DNA of 64,000 bases from Apium graveolens (taxonomy: Eukaryota; Streptophyta; Magnoliopsida; Apiales; Apiaceae): the NCBI RefSeq assembly GCF_009905375.1, contig NC_133647.1, forward strand, positions 174,450,790 to 174,514,789, in the 5' to 3' direction. Positions 60,351 through 64,000 of this stretch are shown piece after piece (within the stretch, counting starts at the first letter, position 1; each line of letters starts with the position of its first letter). The translations under genes and the position numbers were made by a program. The notes beneath the pieces were generated by a model. The model saw only the letters and a program-made list of their open reading frames with translations. It was not told the origin of the DNA and did not search any database.

Positions 60351-61355
60351 TTAGTTTAGCTCTTCCTGCATAGCTAAACCCCAATCAGGATCCAACAGAG
60401 CTTCTTCTACCTTATTTGGTTCTTCCTTAGAAAGAAAGTTGCTATACAGACATTCTTCTTGAGTTGCTTTCCTTGTTTGAACTCTAGAAGATGCAACACC
60501 AATAATGAGCTCAAGATTAGCTCTGTTGTGGTAGATTAGCTCTAGATGAACATGCCTCATTGTTGTCTTGATGTATGACTGAGTTTTAATTATAAGAATC
60601 TCCCCCTAAGTTTGTGGATCTTTGACTTAAAGATGGGGTTCTTTCTATAAGTCATCTATTTTGACTCTCAGCTTCTCTTATTGTTCCGACGGATGATGCA
60701 CTTTGTATCTCGATGGATGAAGCTGATTGTCTACCAACGGATGAAGCATTATGTAACTCGACATATGTTGAGTTATGTGCTTCATTAGATGTAGATTTTT
60801 CTGCATTGTCCTTAGCCACTATTTCTTGATCACTTTCATCATCAATGTCATCACTAACCATCTCAACATTATCGAATTTGAGGCTCTCATGGAAATTTTC
60901 ATCTTGCAGTCCTTCAATCTTTTTATCATCAAACACAACATGTTCATATTCTATAACAATGTTGGTTCTTAGATTATAGACTCTATATGCTTTTCCCATA
61001 GCATATCCAACAAAAATTCCTTCATCTGCTTTGGCATCAAACTTTCCATGTTGATCAGTTTGATTCCTTAAGATATAGCATTTGCAGCCAAAGACATGTA
61101 AGAAATTTAGAGTTGGCTTCCTATTCTTGAACAATTGGTAGGGTGTCATGCATTTTGCTTGATTAATCAAAGAAATATTCTGAGTGTAGCATGCAGTATT
61201 CACAGCTTCAGCCCAAAAATATGTTGGTAACTTTGATTCTTCTAGCATTGTTCTTGCAGCTTCAATAAGAAATCTGTTTTTCCTTTCCACCACTCCATTT
61301 TTTTGTGGAGTTCTAGCTGCAGAAAACTCATGCATAATCCCATTCTCTTCACAAA
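60351..61355 (-). pseudogene. B: copia integrase C-terminal part and linker, truncated
   Basis: It begins at the junction at 61355 with FSAARTPQKNGVVERKNRFLIE, carrying the catalytic Glu, then ANTACYTQNISLINQ and FGCKCYILRNQTDQHG. The linker has copies of the ACGGAT-type motif at about 60686-60770 (translated as an SSVE/SSVG repeat: HNASSVGRQSASSIEIQSASSVG). The first two catalytic Asp residues and the zinc region are missing. Confidence 0.9.
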
Positions 61356-62702
61356 TGAGGATACAATATCCACACGAACACTTTTCTTGAAGGATTGATG
61401 TGTGCTAGCACCCGAAAACTCCATCTCTACCTCTCTTCATCTTTCTCCTTGAACGGCTAGGGTTTTGTAAATCATGTATCCTCTTTTTTTATAAATCAGC
61501 CCTCAAAGAGGTTATATAGAGAGAAGAATGAGTTTTCTAATTATAATCTAGTTATAATTAATACTAATCCGGAATCCCAATTTATTATTTAATTAAGTCA
61601 CATTTAATTAATTAATAACTTATTTCGAAATCAGTTTAAGTAATTTCTCTATTTTATTTATTTAATTAATTATGTCATACTTAATTAATATCATAAATAA
61701 AACAAATTACTTATTTAATTTAAATTCATAATTTAAATTATTTCTCCTTTAAGCACTCTTTGTGTGTGACCCTGTAGATTATTATTACGTTAGCAATAAT
61801 TTTAATATGTCATATTAAAATTATAAATAATGAGCGGTATCTAGTAATACATCATTGCTACCCATGTAATAATAATTAAATCGGTGATTCGATTAAACCT
61901 TTCGTGATAATGTATATTGTAATATAATCTCTTTAACTAAATATTATAGATTAAACTAGAGGCATGTAATGTGTCATCCTCATCTTAGTTTAATCCAAAT
62001 TTCCTTGATCAATGAGCAGACTATCATATCAAATCAACATTTGAGCATGACCACGCATTTCATAGTATAACTCACACAAGAGGCCAATAATATCACTCTT
62101 AAAATAAGAGGGTTAAATCCCATCTAGATCATTCATATTTCTCATATGATTCATAATATACCCAATGTCCACTTTTATCATTACATGGTCAAGGATAACT
62201 TTTAATGGAATCAAAATATATTAATTCTCGTATAGAAATATAATAACTTCATGTCTAAGGACCATTACATCATTATCACTGTGAGAATAACTTATGACAC
62301 TAACATGTAGTATCTCATAATGGGTCATTCCAGCATCATGTATCTAATACATGTGCCTGTATTTTGACTTTAGTATCACCATACCTATGCTCAATGAGAT
62401 GTGATCATCAGTCAAAATATATACTAGTCTTAATGCATTATTATTGTCCCCTTTAATAAACTCGACCAGGGACCTTTAGGAATATTTATACTATTCTCAT
62501 AATCTCATTTCTAAGTCACGTATTTAGAGATATAGAATTGTATATCATATTCCAAGGACATTTATTAATCTAACATTTATATCGCAGTAAATTAAGAATT
62601 AATAAATTGTAAAAGGAATAATCGATTGAACATAAATATTAATAATCCAAATGTCTTAAACTAAAATATCATAGTGTTGTCTTTAGGGCACAAACACTAA
62701 CA
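61356..62702 (-). repeat. Ty1/copia LTR (1347 bp)
   Basis: The plus-strand ends are TGAGGATACAATATCC and CAAACACTAACA; on the minus strand it starts TGTTAGTGTTTGTGCCC and has a TATA box (tatataac, 61519 to about 61512). The flanks (acaaa left, tgcat right) do not form a duplication and no PPT or primer site adjoins. It is either a solo LTR whose flank was later lost or part of a rearrangement. Confidence 0.8.
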
Positions 62703-63030
62703 TGCATGTGCATGTATTTATTGAAAATATTTTCTGGATTACGTGTTACATGTATATAGTGAATTGTGTTTTAAATATTTAGTAGATATATAATAGTTTA
62801 TGCTCACTGGGTTGTGACTCACAAAAATCGCTAATGATTTTCAGGTTAAGTCATGAGTCGGTCAGCTGGTGCTCTAGAATCCCTCCTCCTTTGCATTTAT
62901 ATCTATATATACAGTTGAATTTTTTTCTTCCGCTAGTAAAGATATTCAATAATTATTTAAAGTTAATCAGTGAATATAATTACTTATTGTATAAATTGAT
63001 TTTAAAATAGATAGGTGTAAGGGTGTCACA
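62703..63030 (+). repeat. Fragment of a Ty3/gypsy-type LTR (3' part)
   Basis: The stretch 'tgctcactgggttgtgactcac' followed by a pyrimidine-rich region and the end 'ggtgtaagggtgtcaca' resembles the R-U5 part of gypsy LTRs (compare GGGGGTGTTACA of G1). Its upstream part is replaced by the copia LTR. No primer site follows. Confidence 0.5.
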
Positions 63031-64000
63031 ATGTTACAGTTGTGTTACTACATCCATCATATCACTAAGATATACCTTCTTTTTGGAGAGATTATATAAC
63101 AACATAGTGTATTGAGTATTATGATTACTATATGATAACTCGTGTGAAACATGATCCGTATTACATTACTTTAATAATTTTAGAAAGAGAAATACTAGGT
63201 TTTCCATAAAAATTTCCCAAAAAATTTCTTGGCACATTTAATATTTAGTCTTGATTCTGGCCTGCAACAAGTCTGGCCCGGGTAAGACTTTTGTAAGACA
63301 AAAAATATGCCCAACCCCCATAACAATCTGTCAAGACAATATCTTATCAAAATTGGGCAGCCCATTACCTTCAATTTCGATTTTGTAAATCAAATCAAAG
63401 GGAAAAACTAGATGAAAAGTGCTGCTCATTATAGAAAAAAAAGAGTTTATAACAAACGCCTGTATTAATGTTGACATTTTGTCAAATATTTTCTATTTTG
63501 ACATTTTGTCAAATATTGTTTGGATACCTTTATGAAATTATACGGATAAATTTAGTGTCTTTTTTTGAATTTATCCTTTGGTACACAGTCTGAAATGAAA
63601 ATAGAAAAAATATTTAAATATTTAAAGAAATAGTTTAAGATTACATGAATATATTTTGAATAAAAACCTTTGGTTGTAAGTTAACAAGATTTGACCACAC
63701 TTCACTAGTTATGACCTATTGAATTAATATTCAACTATAAAAATTTAATCAAAAATTTTTGTATATATATTCAATATATTTTTATTCAACCGATTATATG
63801 GGTTATTAAAAAATTACAATTACAGTAGAATTTCAACAATCATATAATTTATTAAAAAATAATTTGGAACTGTAAAGCAGATAGGAATTTACAGGAAATA
63901 AAAATAAAGGTGAAAACATATTGAGAATCAAAGTTGTTTTTGTTCTTATTGTTATTTTATTTATTCAAAAAAAATGAATTACTATACAAGTGAAAAAATT
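63031..64000. other. A+T-rich sequence without recognised features
   Basis: There is a short direct repeat 'acattttgtcaaatatt' (about 63473 and 63502) and otherwise low-complexity A+T-rich sequence. I see no gene, retroelement domain or promoter here. Confidence 0.5.

Larger units (their letters stand above)
39161..61355 (-). mobile_element. B: SIRE/Maximus-type Ty1/copia element, truncated, interrupted by G3
   Basis: Reading the minus strand: part of integrase (from 61355), RT, RNase H, [G3 insertion], internal promoter, long 3' ORF, polypurine tract and 3' LTR (40195-39161). Gag, protease and the N-terminal integrase are missing because the copy stops at 61355, at a junction with another LTR. 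B is closely related to A but its short motif variants differ (CATCCGTCGG rather than CATCCGTTGA). Confidence 0.9.

Noticed and set aside
63031..64000. Possible gene at the right edge
   Set aside because: Very A+T-rich, with no frame above background on either strand.

Overview
The window is nuclear DNA of a flowering plant, probably a eudicot. It consists almost entirely of nested LTR retrotransposons. I found no host protein-coding gene, rRNA, tRNA gene or CRISPR. The plant assignment rests on the element lineages: two Tekay/Del-type chromoviruses (Ty3/gypsy with an integrase chromodomain), one Tat-type Ty3/gypsy element with a second RNase H, and SIRE/Maximus-type Ty1/copia elements with an extra gene 3' of pol. 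The genus cannot be read from the sequence.

Layout, left to right. (1) 1-12373: Tekay-like element 'G1', minus strand. Its 3' LTR is cut by the window edge, and its gag-pol is nearly intact, with two in-frame stops. (2) 12374-13066: the 3' end and LTR of a plus-strand copia element 'C', into which G1 inserted. (3) 13067-37099: SIRE-like element 'A', minus strand. It is interrupted by C, by a copia solo LTR (13824-15464, TSD tagaa) and by the complete but decayed Tekay-like element 'G2' (17464-30145, TSD atgaa). (4) 37100-39160: the only stretch that looks like background host DNA, itself holding a SIRE-type solo LTR (about 37319-38494). (5) 39161-61355: SIRE-like element 'B', minus strand, interrupted by the Tat element 'G3' (45393-58781, plus strand, two 1200-bp LTRs). 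B is cut off inside its integrase at 61355. (6) 61356-63030: a copia LTR abutting a Ty3-type LTR fragment. (7) 63031-64000: A+T-rich sequence with nothing recognised.

How the parts work together. Each full element has the usual parts: LTR promoter, tRNA primer site, gag, protease, reverse transcriptase, RNase H, integrase, polypurine tract. All gag-pol frames carry stops or indels, so none looks autonomous as it stands. All three lineages also carry genes beyond gag-pol. The two Tekay elements have a proline-rich, coiled-coil-like ORF between the primer site and gag. The SIRE copies have a very long 3' ORF with its own conserved TATA box. The Tat element has an antisense, apparently spliced gene between pol and the 3' LTR.

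The most unusual signals are three. G2 and G3, from unrelated lineages, inserted at the same nucleotide of two different SIRE copies, in the loop of an inverted repeat whose arms have changed compensatorily between copies. A short motif (ACGGAT/ATCCGT and variants) is scattered through SIRE LTRs, leaders and coding regions, including 22-24-bp-period arrays upstream of the LTR TATA box. A different palindromic motif (GGCGCGCC) is scattered through the Tat element in the same way.
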